A stretch of 64,000 nt of DNA. Source: Struthidea cinerea (lineage: Eukaryota > Chordata > Aves > Passeriformes > Corcoracidae). The translations under genes were made by a program, and so were the position numbers. The stretch spans positions 469,605 through 533,604 of the forward strand of contig VZTI01000981.1 in assembly GCA_013397865.1 (NCBI GenBank). Direction: 5' to 3'. Shown in pieces: positions 12,799 through 25,092 of this stretch (within the stretch, counting starts at the first letter, position 1; each line of letters starts with the position of its first letter). The notes below the pieces were generated by a model that was given only the letters and a program-made list of their open reading frames with translations, made no database searches and was not told where the DNA came from.

Positions 12799-13463
12799 CC
12801 CTGCCGCGCGCCCCGCAGGATTCCAGCGCTCGGAGTTCAAGGGGAACGGGGAAAAAATCCCTTTAGTGGAGCTCTCAAAGTTCAGCTCCCACCAGGGACG
12901 AGTCGGTGTGTGACCTGGGCATCCCGAGTGTCTGAAAATCCTCCTGAAATTCCAATTTCCTGCTCTTTATTGCTCAGAGAACATTCAGCCCAATGGGAGT
13001 CGGTAGGGAAAAGGCAGAGTTAGGATGATGGTGATGGAGCTGGGATTGCAGCTTTTCTGGGAGTTTCCCTCGCGTGTGTGAAGATGAGGCATTTCCTGGT
13101 GTCTCCTGGGCTGTCAGCAGGCTCTGAGGGCTGGAATGAGTTGGGATAAAACTTGGGATCCCTCCTCTTGCTGGCTGGGCTTTCCTCACCCTCCTGCGGG
13201 CAGGAGTGGAAGGGGAATTGCACCAGGAGGAAAAATCCTGTCCTGGTTCCAGCAGGAAGGTGGAATCTGGACCTCCAAACTCTCTTTCCCCAACCCTGGG
13301 CACGTCGTTCACCATTCCCAAAATGCTTTCCCTAAAACGCAGGTGCCGACTCTTGGGAGCATCCCCACAACTTCCCCCTCAGCAGGGAGAATCCAAGGTG
13401 GGAATTCCGCTGGCAGGATGGGCCGTGGGATGTGCAGGGCCCCGTAACAAATATTGGTGCTTG

Positions 13464-13512
13464 CAAAAAAAAAAAAAGGAGGGGAAAAAAAGAGGAAAAA
13501 AGGAAGGAAAAC
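13464..13512. repeat. A-rich polypurine tract
   Basis: A run of A residues followed by alternating A runs and GG or GAGG blocks, all purine on the plus strand. It is low-complexity sequence. Confidence 0.9.
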
Positions 13513-13814
13513 CCAACCTGCCTTGTTTCCAGCAGCCCTGATTCCGTTGTCTCTTCTCAGAACATCCTGCTCGGCAGCTGAGCCCTCTCCCCAGAGCTTT
13601 TCCACACCCCCTCTCCTTCCTGCCCGGAGAACGTGGCTCTGCAGATGGCAGCTGTTTGCTTTGTGGTTACAGATCCGCGGAGAAATTAGAAAGGGAGGGA
13701 AAAAAAACCCCCAACTTTTCCTTTTTTTAGGTTTAGGGGGTGGAGTCTCTCGGTCTGTTCGTCTTGGGTGTTCACCCAGCTCCAGGGCTGGGGTGGGAAG
13801 CGAGCTCCCAGCGT

Positions 13815-13931
13815 GGAATCCCCGACTGGATTGGGTGGGAAGGGGCCTTAAAGCTCCTCCAGTTCCAAGCCCCTGCCGGGGGTTGCTCCAGGTTGCTCCG
13901 AGCCCTGTCCCTTGAGCACTTCCAGGGATGG
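13815..13931 (-). mobile_element. CR1 LINE 3' fragment (diverged)
   Basis: Antisense CR1 tail. The plus strand shows 'ggattgggtgggaagggg', 'ccttaaagctcctccagttcc', 'gggttgctccaggttgctcc' and 'gagcacttccagggatgg'. The terminal octamer repeat is eroded (ggaatccccgac), and the 'gggcagggacacc' block and most of the 'caacctggcc' block are deleted. It is older or more damaged than the neighbouring copies. Confidence 0.85.
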
Positions 13932-16103
13932 GGAATTCCCACCTGTGAGCATCCAGGGGTGGGGAAGGAATGTGAGCAGGCAGAGAGGAACTGGGCGATA
14001 ATTCCAAGGGAGGAATTGCTCTCCATGACCTTCCCTGTGCAGCTCCCAGGGCTGGCAGTGCTCCTGCTGCTCCCGCGCCTGCTGCCTCCGAGGATAATGC
14101 GCCAATGAGGATTGTTAAGGATGGGAAAGAGCAGGATAAGCAGGATCAGGGTGTGGAGGTGTCCAAACTACATCCAGAGTGTCCATTTCCCGACAAATGA
14201 GTGGTATCCAAGCTCCCCTTGGGGCCTGTTGTTGATCCACGTTTGGATTTGGCACTCAGGGGTTGCAGCACCTGGAGCTGCTGCCCGAACAGCGCTGAGC
14301 ATCCAGAGGCTCAGGAAAGCTGGGAAGGAGCAGCCAACCATGCCAGCCTTGTCCTTCCTTCTCCTCATCCCTCCTGGCACAACCTCCCAGCAGCGGAAGG
14401 GGACGTGGATCGCATCCCTTCGCGCTGGAAGTGTTCCTTTGCAGACTTTGGGAACGGGATGAGCGGGAGAGCTCGGAGCAGGCAGGGAATGTTTCTGGGA
14501 TGACACAGTTAACGACTGCCCCACAAATTTTACGGATGCGCTGAGGTTCAGGATGTCCATGGGAGCCGGGGTGGGAAGTGGGCGAGTGGAGATGCTGTCG
14601 GGAGCGTGGGGCTCCCTCCAGGACCACCCAGGAATGCTCCATCTTCCGGCAGATGTAGCTGGAGATTCCCGCTGCTGGCAGCGGCTCTGTGCGAGGATGA
14701 GTGGGCAGGATGGAGCAATCCCAGGGGCCGGAGCTTCCGCATCGCCCCTGCTCGCGTCAGCGGGATGCTGGGTGGGGAAGCAGCGGGAAGCAGGAGCAGG
14801 GATGCCGGGATAAATAGGGATGGAGGCCGGGCACTGCCGTGGGAGCTGCGGCTGAGAGCAGCGGTGCCACTGCCCTGTGCCTGGAGAGGGATCTGGGAGA
14901 GGTCTCCAGGAGAATCCCGTGGGATCCCAGGGCCGTGAGGGAACGTGGAGGCACTGACCTTCCAGGTGAGGGTCTTCCCCAGGTTGCTGCTTGTTTCCAA
15001 GCCCTGCCACCCACGTGGAGCTGGAATTCCTCAGGAGGAACCTTGGAGTGAGCCCCGGGCTCTTGGGATGGTTCCCTGTGCGGTGCTCTCCCCATCCCAC
15101 CTGAGCCTCCTAAAAGGAAGGCTCGTCCTCCTTCCTCCCATCCAGGGATCTCCGAGCCTGTTCCTGCAGGGAGCAGGCAGCGAGGGGGAGTCAGGACGGG
15201 TCTGGGGACGGGTTTGGGGATGGGTTTGGCACTTTGCTGGCTCGGTTGGTTGGGTTGAGGTTGGTTGGTTTGTTTGTTTGCTCCGAGTGGTTTTCCTCTG
15301 GCTCCAGCTGGAGCCCTGCCCCGAGCTCCAGGGGGTGTTTTTGGGGGACCAGAGGACCTTTCTGCTGTGAGATGCAAATGCGAGGGTGCTGTGCGAGGCA
15401 GGCTGAGGGCTTTGTACGTTTATACGTTTATATTTATAAAAGCCCTTTTATTTCCTTGGAATCCTGTGGCTGTGCTGCTCTAACAAAGTGAGCTCTGATT
15501 GAATTTGTGGTTTTTATCCAACCTGCAAACAAGGCCGACTTCTGGAAGTGCTTTAAATCCCATCAATTCCGGGGGGCTTTTCCTCTCAGAACTCATTACA
15601 GCATTTTCTTCCTTCATTTCTTCCTGTCCCACACTGTAACCCCAAGTATCCTGCCCTGGGATGCATCTCAGAGGTGAAATTCCTGGAATTCTGCATGGGT
15701 TTTACCACAGGAATTCTTGCTTTATTAATAAGGATTTCGGCACTAAATGAATCTTCTCAAGCCCTTGGTTGTTTGGGGATTTTTTCTTTGGGGTTGTTTT
15801 TACTCATTTTGCATTTTTCCCGTCCTTTATCTTGCCTGGTTTTCCATCTTTTACCTTTCCAGAGGTAAAGTCCTGTGCGGCGTCATTATTGCTGGAATGA
15901 GCCTGAAGGTTCATTATGGCTCGGGGAAAACGAGCTGGGTTTGGTGCTCTGGTTTATTATTGCACCTGTCTTGGCTTTAAAGCAAATTCATAGGGAGAAC
16001 GGAATAAAACCTGGAATTCTGGGGCAGTATTTCAGTCTGCGGTGTTGTGCAGCCCCGGCTGGCTGTGAGGCAGGGCAGGAGCTGTAATTCCAGGGATGAG
16101 CTG
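13932..16103. other. non-coding unique sequence, GC-rich core then AT-rich end
   Basis: No gene is recognised. A moderately CpG-rich segment spans about 14645-14880. A GGTT/TTTG low-complexity tract lies at 15245-15280. From 15415 the sequence turns AT-rich (for example tttatatttataaaagccc at about 15427). A long minus-strand frame (14168-15100) has no recognisable domain and the plus strand is also open. Confidence 0.5.
15245..15280. repeat. (GGTT)n/(TTTG)n simple repeat
   Basis: Imperfect tetranucleotide tract of GGTT units that grade into TTTG units, read directly. Confidence 0.8.
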
Positions 16104-16307
16104 GAGAAATCCTTCCCTGTGAGGGTGGGAGGGCCCTGGAATGGATTTCCCAGAGCAGCTGCGGCTGCCCCTGGATCCTGGAAGTGTCCAAGGGATGGTT
16201 GGACAGGGCTTGGAGCAGCCTGGGATAGTGGGAGGTGTCCCTGCCCATGGCAGGGGTGGAACGAGATCTTCAGTGTCCCTTCCCACCCAAACCATTCCAC
16301 GATTCCT
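16104..16307 (+). mobile_element. CR1 LINE 3' fragment
   Basis: Sense CR1 tail of about 205 bp, beginning at 'gagaaatccttccctgtgag' and including 'gcagctgcggctgcccctgg', 'gttggacagggcttggagca', 'ggtgtccctgcccatggcag' and a terminus of AAACCATTCCACGATTCC. All the usual 3' blocks are present and in order. Confidence 0.94.
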
Positions 16308-18300
16308 CCATGTGAGGCCTCTGGACTGGAGACAACTGGTCTGCACCCAGAGCTGCTGGCTGGAGCTGCGAGATTGGGAATTCCGGGCTTAAACACCAAA
16401 GCAAACCGGTAGGGGATGGATCCCTGCGCTGGGAGCCCCGGAAAGCTCCTGTTGGGAGCAGTGGGACGCCGAGGAGCGGATGCTGCTCTGCTCAGCCCCT
16501 CAGACACTGCCACGTTCTCCCAACCCCGTTTCCCTCCCCCTCTGGCAAGAAGGGCCACTCGTTGGAAGTGAGAAATGCCAGGCACCTTCCTGAGGGATGC
16601 TGTGTCTGCAGACAGTGAACTCACAGTGCAGAGGTTTCCCGACCAGCCGTTGTTTTCCCACAGTGAGTTTTGTTTGGGTCTCCCTGTTCCTGGTAGCTCC
16701 CGAGTTGTTTGCTGGGTTAGCAGCGAGTCCGATAAAATCTGGATGGGCTGGAGAAAGTCGGAGGGATTCTCTCTCCTTGGGAAAAGGCCTGGCTCGGATT
16801 CAGTTGCTGTTTTGAGCCCTAAGGCAAAGGTGCTCGTGGTCCAGCTCCTCACGTTCCCTGCGTCCCAGGGAAGGGCGTTTGGACAGAGCGCTGCTCTCGT
16901 GGGGTTTTCCTTCAAGGGCAGATCTTCCGCCAGAAAATCCCACAAAAAGCTCCCGGGGTTGGCATGAAACGTCCCGGCCTTGCAGCTCCAAACTCTGCTG
17001 GGAGAGGGGGAGGTAGCGCTGGTGGCCTCCTGATGCCCAGTGATGGACGTGGATGGGAGGGAATGGGAAGGAGCTTTAGGGATGATCCCAGAGTGTGGAA
17101 TGAGCCCTTTTGAGGGAGGATCCCTCCGAGCATCCATGGCTGGAAGTCGCTCAGGGTTGGATTTATCCTCTTTTAACTTTGCTTTTCAATCCGAACCCCC
17201 CAGCCCTGTCCTCCAGGACACGTTGTTCCCTGAAAAGCTGGGAAAGCAGCTCCTTTTTGCTCCATCCAGTGTTTAAATCCCTTTTTCTGTGTGTGGAGAG
17301 CAGGATTTTGTCAGGGTTTAGGAGGAAACTTGGAGACCCTTTGGCTGAGGAGATGCTGGAATCCTGAGTCACCCGGAGCATCCCAAGGACTCCATGTGCT
17401 CGCCTGGAGCTCCATCCTGGCTCTGAGTTATGGGTTGGAGTTACAGCTTTGAGTTTGAGCAGGCGGGCTCATCCCGATGGATCCCAGACCAACGAACACG
17501 GCAAATAATTCACGGATGCACCGGGTCCCCAGGGTCCTCCCAAAGCCCTTCGTCACTGCCTGAGGCTTTTCTCCCTCCATGCCAACGAGCCTTTCTGTTT
17601 TCCACGGATGTATCTCCTCTGCCAGGGTGCTCCAACTCAAGAACTGCGGATTTAAACCGTGGCAGAGCCAAGGGCTCCTCCTGTCCCGAAAAATTTCTCA
17701 GGAAACCTGAAAGGGATTTTTCTCAGCAGCTGTTTGTGTCTTCGGGGCTGGAATTAGGTGACCTATATTCCATGGAAGGGCTGCAGGACAGGGCTCGTCC
17801 CGAGGCAGGAATTTCACTCCTGATGAATAATAAGCAAATCAAAAAGGAGGAAACCACATCTGACTCCTGATCCCGCTCGGACTCTGCCCGCTCCCAGGAG
17901 CCAGCGTGACTAATGGGATTGCTCCGGGGCAAGCTGGATGTTTCACTGGAGTAAAAATAAAATCCAGAAGCCCAGACTGATGTGTGTGACGTGAGTCATC
18001 GCCAGGCTTCTGCAGCTCCGTCCCCGCTCCGTGGGATCAGACAGCAGATCCCTGCCGAGCTCCGTGCCGGGGGCAGGAAGGGCACGGAAAGTCCTGAAAA
18101 AATAACTGGGAGGTGACTCAGCCGTGCTTGGATCTGCTCTGACTCCACGGCTGGAATATTGAGGTGCGTTGTCCAGATTTTGGCGCCGAGTACAGAGGGC
18201 TGCTCGGCCTCTTTGTGATCCCAGCCTGGGGTTTTCCAGCTGGGATTGCTCCCTGCACAGCCACGGGCAACGCGTGGCATTCCCACCTTTCCAGGAGGTG
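16308..18300. other. non-coding unique sequence
   Basis: No gene is recognised. The minus-strand frame of 386 codons (15977-17137), the longest open frame in the window, runs through the CR1 copy at 16104-16307. Its translation has no known domain, so I do not call it a gene. Confidence 0.5.
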
Positions 18301-18394
18301 CTGGGGCTTGGAGCAAGCTGGGATATAGGGAAGGTGTCCCTGCCCATGGAACAGGATGAGCTGTGAGGTCTTTTCCAACCCAAACCATTCCATG
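18301..18394 (+). mobile_element. CR1 LINE 3' stub
   Basis: Sense CR1 tail of about 95 bp: 'ctggggcttggagcaagctg', 'gggaaggtgtccctgcccatgg', 'tcttttccaacccaaacc' and ATTCCATGG. The terminal octamers are lost and the 'gcaggggttgg' block is shortened. Confidence 0.9.
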
Positions 18395-21322
18395 GTGGCC
18401 GCTGGAATGGCTGAAGGGAGCTGGGGGTGACCAAAGTGGGATGGCTTTGCAGGGAATTGCGGAATCAGCCAGCGGGGCTTGAACTGGGAATGGGACGGGC
18501 CGGGAAGCACTTTTCCTGCTCTCTGTGAGCAGCCCACGGAGACACAGAGGCACCTCCGAGACCTTGGCTCATTCTCCTGAGGTGTCCTGGGTTTGCTCCA
18601 GGAAGGATCTCACCCAAAATAGACCCAATCTGGCTCCAAGCGGAGCGGGAGCCATCCCGAGCCGGGCCTTTGAAGGCACTCAGGTCATTTCACACTTGGG
18701 GGTGAGAACTGGGCCAGAGAAGGGGAGTTATCCCAGATTTCCACCCAAAAGCAGGCAGGAGTTGATATCTTGGACTGTGCTGGGGTTGAGTCATGGAGTT
18801 TGGCTCCAGGAGATATTAGCTGGAGTTGCCGTCGGTGCAAACCAAACTGGACGGAGGCACAGGGCAGGTGCCAGAAGTCGGAAAAGGTGCCAAGATTGGA
18901 AGGGGTCGGGCCGAATTCCTGCTGGGATGGAGCTCCCCTCCCTGAGGGACGGGGGACAGTGACCTTGAGGGGCTGCTCTGGGGTGACACAACTGCAATGT
19001 CCTCAGGGCACACGATGATCCTGCTATTCCTTACGCAAAACCGGAATAAAATCCCCCCAGTAACTCTGCTCGGGAAATGTGGCTCGGGGTAGATAAAAAT
19101 GGAGCTTAAAGAAAAAAAATCTTCCAGTAGTTTTTGGTTGTATAACACTGAAGGCATCGCTTATTTCTTGCCAAACCCCCTGATAAGACCCCTCTGTGTT
19201 TTTCCTTTTAATTAAAACGAGGCTTTTTATGTACAAGTGAAACATTGGTGCCATATTTTTCTTTTATGGAATATTATGTCATGGCAGGATTTGTGGCTGC
19301 TCCAGACACTGAATTCCCGGCGGGAGGGAAGTAAATCTCCTCAAGTGCATTCTCCAGTCGTTCCCTCCGACACTCCTCGCTGATATAAAGAGGCCCAACG
19401 CCTGCTCATAAATATTCCCGGCTTTCCAGAGGATCCTGGATGCCTCTGCTGCTTTAATGCGTCGGATTAAGAGTTGCAAGAGGGACATAAATTTAATCTC
19501 TGGACCTACAGAAAGGAAAGGGCTCTCTCAGTTTAAAAATGTTTTTCTTTGTAATAAAACCAGCAGAATTATTGGTTTGCGTTGCTGGGACTCGCAGGGT
19601 TGGGGTTTTGTTTTTTTTTTTTTAGTTTTTATTTAATTTTATTTTAATTATAAGTTGGTGGTTTTTTTTAGTTTTTATTTAATTTTATTTTAGTTATAAA
19701 TGCCCTGGAGCAGGGGGTGTTTATTATGTGCCAGCACAACCCCGGGCAGGGCTGCTCCCAGCTTTTTGGTGGCATTTGGATTTGTTGTCCAGGAAATGAG
19801 GAGAACAGCGAGAAATACGGGAATGTGGTGGGTTTTGTGTGGGTGACGCTTAGATAGGGCTGGATCTGCAGCAGGAGGCCTGGGACGATCCAGCTCTTCT
19901 TGGTGGCCTTCCCCAGGGAGGAAAAAGAGAAAACCACCGGACAGGAGGGAGGAATCTGTGGGATTTTGGGAGTTATAAGGAGATGGAGTCAGCAGCCCTG
20001 GAAGTGTTTATTAGATTAAAGGGAGCTGTGACTCAATTTTGGGGACATCCAGGAAGTTCTTGTCCGGTTCGGGATGTTCGTCCCTTAGTGGGGAACCTCC
20101 CACCCTGCCAGGGAGGGAGAGCAGAAGTCCTGGGAGTTTGTGAGTGTGACTCCTGCAGATTTAGAAGGAAAACTCCCCGTTGGAGAGGGGCTGGTGGCAG
20201 TTCCTGCTGAAACCTGGACTTGGGAACCTCGGGAAGTGCCCTCCCAAGCCGTGGATTTGTTGCGTTACCGGAATTTATTTGGGGGGGGGGAATCCTGCTG
20301 TGCCTTGTGGAGGGTGGGGTGGGGTCTGCTGCTGGAATCATCCCATCCATCCGGAGGAGAACACGCTCCCAAATATTCTAATGGCTGATCCGGGCATTCC
20401 CGGGCTTGAATTCCAGCCAATCTGCTGGAATGATGTCATTTGCAGAGCTGGCACGAGGAGAAGTCTCCTGACTTGCAATCCTAAACCACTTTCCACCTGC
20501 CTTTCCATCTTGGCTGCGCATGGAAGGGAGGAAAATCCATTGTTTCCCATCCCCCTCGATGTTTTGGAGCTGGAATGTGAAATATTCCTGGTTTCCCTCC
20601 CAGGAAAGGTGAACTTGGAGCATTGCTCATGTGGTTTTTGGGGTGTCTTTGAGCGTGGCCCCCCCTCTGCTGCTGGCAGGGTCTGACTCCTGCCCAGAGG
20701 AGCTGCTCTGGCCCCCTCTGCTCTTTCTCCACGAGCTTTTTCCAAGGGAAAACTCATAAAACACAAACTCTTTCTTCCCTGCTCCCCTCATCTCCTGGCT
20801 CCCCCTGGCTCTCTCCCCAGAACACGTTACTGGATTTCAGTGGAAATGCTCTGGGAGCCCCCCGGAGTTTCCAAGGGATCTCTCACCCTCTCAGCTCCCC
20901 GATGCTGCCTGGGCTTCCTCTCCTTGGATTCTTTTCCTGGACTCTTCCCTTGTCCAGCTCCTCTTATCCCTGATCTCCAGAACCCTCTTTGCTTTTCCTC
21001 TCTCAGCCTTGTCCTCCATCGTTATCTCTGTCACCATCCTCTTCTTCCTCAGGGTTCCTTCCCTCTTTGGCGATTTTCTTTATTCCCTTTTCACCTTTTT
21101 GGGTGGTTTTTTTTTGGGTTTTTTTGGCTTTTCCTGTTGCTGCTTTTCCAGCTCAGGACAAAATTTCTGCAAATGCCTTTGAAGTCGTTTCATCTTCCTT
21201 GCTCTGATGGCTGCAGCCAGGATTAGGGCAGTGCCAAGCAAACTTTCCAGAACTTATCCATAGCTTCCTTTAACCCTTGAAAGTCCTCTCTTGTCTCCTT
21301 ATTTAATTATCAAACTTCCTGG
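18395..21322. other. non-coding unique sequence with T-rich duplication
   Basis: No gene is seen. Around 19180-19280 is an AT-rich island with a TTTTAATTAAAA palindrome, a TGATAAG GATA-type site and a CCATATTTTT string, which makes it a candidate conserved non-coding element. A T-rich tandem duplication at 19611-19700 is listed separately. The 20760-21180 segment is strongly pyrimidine-rich on the plus strand. Confidence 0.5.
19611..19700. repeat. T/A-rich 46-bp tandem duplication
   Basis: The string starting tttagtttttatttaatttt occurs twice with a 46-bp period, followed in each copy by attttarttataa. The preceding poly-T runs probably helped create it by slippage. Confidence 0.85.
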
Positions 21323-21562
21323 GTCATGGAATCCCAGAATTATTTGGATTGGGAGGGACCTTAAAGCTCATCCCATCCCCCCCCTGCCATGGGCAGGGAC
21401 ACCTTCCACTGTGCCAGGCTGCTCCAAGCTCCATCCAACCTGGCCTTGGGCACTGCCAGGGATCCAGGGGCAGCCACAGCTGCTCTGGGCACCCTGTGCC
21501 AGGGCCTCCTCACCCTCACAGCCAGGAATTCCTTCCCAATATCCCATCTATCCCTGCCCTCC
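21323..21562 (-). mobile_element. CR1 LINE 3' fragment
   Basis: Antisense CR1 tail of about 240 bp. The plus strand shows 'tcatggaatcccagaattat', 'ttggattgggagggacc', 'gccatgggcagggacacc', 'aacctggccttgggcactgc', 'ggggcagccacagctgctc', and then 'aattccttcccaatatccc' with 'tctatccctgccctcc'. It therefore extends further 5' than most copies here. Confidence 0.94.
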
Positions 21563-22541
21563 TTCTTGGACTGCTTTGTGTTGGCCAAGCTTTGGTCTCC
21601 TGGAGCCGTCTCAAAGCGAAAAATTCCCTTCTCCGTATGAAAAATCCGCGTTGGTTGCCAAGGAGCTGATGGGATCTAAGGTCGGTGAGAAGCTGGGGGC
21701 AAGAGAGAGTCCACAAGTCTTGGGATTAAGATCAGGCGACGGAAAGGGAAAGAGGAAAGGGGAAAAGGAGAACAGTTCCACACGGGAACGTGTGGCTGCT
21801 CTTTGGCCTCGTTGTGCATTGTCAGCCCGGTGATTTACACCGGGTGAAACCCATCCCAGAGCACGAGAGCAGAGTAATAAAGACAGGATTTTGGGCAGAT
21901 ATTTGTCTCTAGGATGGCTCCCTGAAGGTGTGGCCTGTGTTTTGTGGATCAGCCACTCCATCCCGGACACAGATTTGTGGCATCAGCAATTCCTAAAGCA
22001 GGGAAAATGTTTGGTTTGGTTTTGGTTTTTTTTTTTTTTTCTGGCTCCGTCCTTTCCAGTGTCTATTTTTCAACCTAAAGTACGTTCTTGGCTCGGCCAG
22101 GAGGGCCAACCAACTTTTCTTTTTACGATCCTTCATTTGCCAGAGGTATTAAAATGTATATATTTATATATATCTCTGTATTCCTAGAGGAAGTTGCCAA
22201 AGCAAACTGTCCTCACTGTGTGTCTGCTCCCAGGCAGCTCTGCCAAGGAGCAGCTCTGGAAGCTCCTTTCCAGTTGGATTTTCCTCCCAATTTAGCCTCC
22301 ATCTGTGACAGAAGCGAGGGAATGGGAGCAAAATCCAGGTGTTCCCAGATTGCTGAAGTGGAACCTTCCCCTCTCATCCTGGGGCAGGGAAAAGCGGGAG
22401 AGTGGGATTGGTGTTCATGGTGATGTCCTGCCAACGCTGCGTGGGAGTATCCAAAGTTGAGCATTCCTGATGCATCCGTGCTAAACTTTGGAACATTTCG
22501 GAGGCCAACGTCTCAAACCAACCGTCTGTGGATGCAGGGAT
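21563..22541. other. non-coding unique sequence
   Basis: No gene is seen. A poly-T run lies at about 22028-22040, and an AT-rich stretch with TATATTTATATATA-like sequence at about 22155-22175. Confidence 0.5.
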
Positions 22542-22785
22542 GAGGGGGTGGAGCTCCAGGGACGAGGGGATGGAGCTGCTTCCAGGGATGAGGGGATGGA
22601 GCTGCTCCCAGGGATGAGAGGATGGAGCTCCAGGGACGAGGGGATGGAGCTGCTCCCAGGGATGAGGGGATGGAGCTCCAGGGACGAGGGGATGGAGCTG
22701 CTCCCAGGGATGCGGGGATGGAGCTGCTCCTGGAGATGAGGGGATGGAGCTGCTCCCAGGGATGTGGGGATGGAGCTGCTCCAGC
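22542..22785. repeat. 26/22-bp minisatellite
   Basis: About ten tandem units. The long unit (26 bp) reads gaggggatggagctgctccc followed by agggat. The short unit (22 bp) reads gaggggatggagctccaggg followed by ac. The short unit differs from the long one by a 4-bp deletion, and the two forms are interspersed, which points to exchange between repeats. Open frames across it simply translate the repeat. Confidence 0.95.
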
Positions 22786-25060
22786 GCTCAGGCGGGTGAG
22801 TCACAGCCCCTCTGAGTCACATCCCAGATCCATGATTTCATCGCTGGAGGTTCAGGCTGAAAGTGCCCTGAGGAGGGAGATTGATGACCCTGGAAGTCCA
22901 GAGGAGTGGGATGTTTATGGGGAGTGGAGTGCAGCTCCGAGCTGGATGGGACCCGCGCGTATCGGGATGTGCTGATGTCATCATGCTGACAATGTGTGTT
23001 GGAAAGAAAAGCTCCGGGCCGCGATCTCCAGGTTCCTGGAAACTCTGAGGAGGATTTATTATCCTGTGCTGCTGAATGGGGCTCTGCATCCGCCTTTCCC
23101 TGCGTTATCCCAAGGTCTGGATGTGCGGTTTCGGTGCTGGCCGGGCCGAGGAGCGCGTGGCTGCTCCGTGCAGCTCCGATCCCTGGGGAAGGAAGGAAGG
23201 AAGGCTGAGAACTCCCAGGAACAAAATCCCCTCCTCAGCAGCCTCCTGAAAGCCCTGAGCCTTTCCCGACCCTTCCAGCTTCCCCGAGCCTGCAGCCAAT
23301 TAACGAGCCCTTGGAAGCTCATCCCTTTAATTGTTTTGTGGGATCGGCTTCCGCCGCTCAGCTGCTGCTCCTGATGTTTTCCTTGGCTCTTCCTGCTGGG
23401 AACACCTTGAGGCAGGCGGAGCACCACGCTCCGGCCTGATGCGTTTTGCAGCCAGGATTTCCAAAGAAATCCAGACTCTGAAATCCCATAACTCTGCACC
23501 TGCTGTCCAGCCTGGAAAAGGGCTGTACAGGCTGGAATATTCACAGGGACGTGGTAGCTGAACGGTAAAAGTAAGGAATGGGACAAAGACCAGAGGGTTC
23601 TGTGCGGTTTTTCCTGGGATCTGAGGGTTTGTCCACGCTGTGAGGGAATTTGAGCAGCCCCATCATTGACCTCACCCAAAAATCAGGGATGAGCTCGAGA
23701 TGAGATACCTGCGGTTTTCCCAAACCTTCCCAAGGGGAGGAATCTGGGATTGCCTCTGTCTCTGCTCCATGGACAATTCCGAGAGTTCAATCCCTCTGCC
23801 CCGAGCCCCTGTTTTGGCCTCTAAAGCAGAAAAGCAATAACACGAAAGCAATGAAGGGCTGGGGAGCCGTTCTGGGGAGATCTCTCTGGTTTGTGTCAGA
23901 AATGCAGAGCTGGGCCTGGGGGTCTGGTTCAAACCTGATACGATCAGAAACAGCCCCAGAAAAAGGCCGGGTAATTAAAGAACTCCTCGGTGCAGCTCCC
24001 ATAAAACACAGCAGCTCGAAGCCAGGGGATCCTGGGAGGAGATAAAGGCGCAGGGAGAGGTGGATGCGCCGTGGCCTCGGGCACGAACAAAGCCCAGAGA
24101 GCAAAGCCAGATGTGGGCTGGGCTGGCCCCGCTCCAGATGTGCGCTCTGAACCCTGCCTACCTGGGGCTGTGCTGGGCTGCAGCTGGAAGGGTGATGGGA
24201 TCTGAGGAGCGTGGCCAGGAGGGGGAGGTTTCCAGGGAGATCGGGGTCAGAGTGGGCAGTGCTGGGCCAGCCGGGCTCGCCAGATGCCGTTCCTTAGAGA
24301 GGGATGAGGGGATGGAATTTGGTCCCTTGGGTGATGCTTCTCCCTCCATTCCTGTCATTAATTTCTCCTCCAGGACCTGGGGGCTGTGAGGACCTGGCAC
24401 CTGCAGATCCCCGATCCTGCCCACTGTGTGTCCTGGGGATCCCTGCTTGGATTTGGCCTTGGCTCGGGGTAGTTTAACTTTACAAAAATCTCTGGAGCAA
24501 GAGGGGCTGCACAGCTCTTCCAAACCCCAGGGTTTTCCCCTCAATGTTTCGCTTAAGAACTCCCAATATTCCTGCTTTGTATATTCACATACAATCCTTT
24601 AGAATCCTGCTGCCTCGGGCTTTTTCCTGCAGTAACTCCCTCTCCTTTGAGTCCAAAGGTTCACAGCACTGTGGCTCTCGATCACTCTGGGAGCTGGGTG
24701 AAAACTCCCGTGGTCCTTCCCAGCTTCCTGGCCTTTGGATACCCCTGTGGCCTGGCTGGAAATCCGCCCCCAGCTCCTCTACCCTTTGCTGTGGGCAAGA
24801 CGTGCTCAGTTCTGTCCATCCTGAGCTTGCATTTCCTTCCTCACTCTCCATCCCTGACCCCGACGCTTTTGGAGCTCCCTCCGGGGAAGGAGAATCCTTT
24901 GTGTGGAGTGTGAAATGATGGGAATGCTGAGGAGCTCTGGATGGACCTGGCTGGAGCGGCAGCCAGAGCACAGCAGGTACCAGGCCCCCGCCTGCCATTC
25001 CCGGCTCCCGCAGCTCCCACTCCCGGCACAGATGGACCGGGAGCAGCTGCCAGGGAGAGC

Positions 25061-25092
25061 GGGAGGAGGAGGAGGAGGAGGAGGAGGAGGAT
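25061..25092. repeat. (GGA)n microsatellite
   Basis: About ten GGA trinucleotides in a row, read directly. Confidence 0.95.

Larger units (their letters stand above)
12293..13814. other. non-coding unique sequence with simple repeats
   Basis: No gene is recognised. It contains a (GAAAT)n microsatellite and an A/G-rich tract, both listed separately. Confidence 0.5.

Noticed and set aside
15977..17137. 386-codon minus-strand open frame, longest in the window
   Set aside because: It crosses a CR1 copy (16104-16307), its translation lacks any known domain, and the opposite strand is also open. GC-rich DNA yields such frames by chance.
22542..22785. CRISPR-like regular repeat spacing
   Set aside because: Units are directly adjacent with no unique spacers, and the DNA is clearly avian. 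It is a minisatellite. The same applies to 60419-60560 and 62187-62407.
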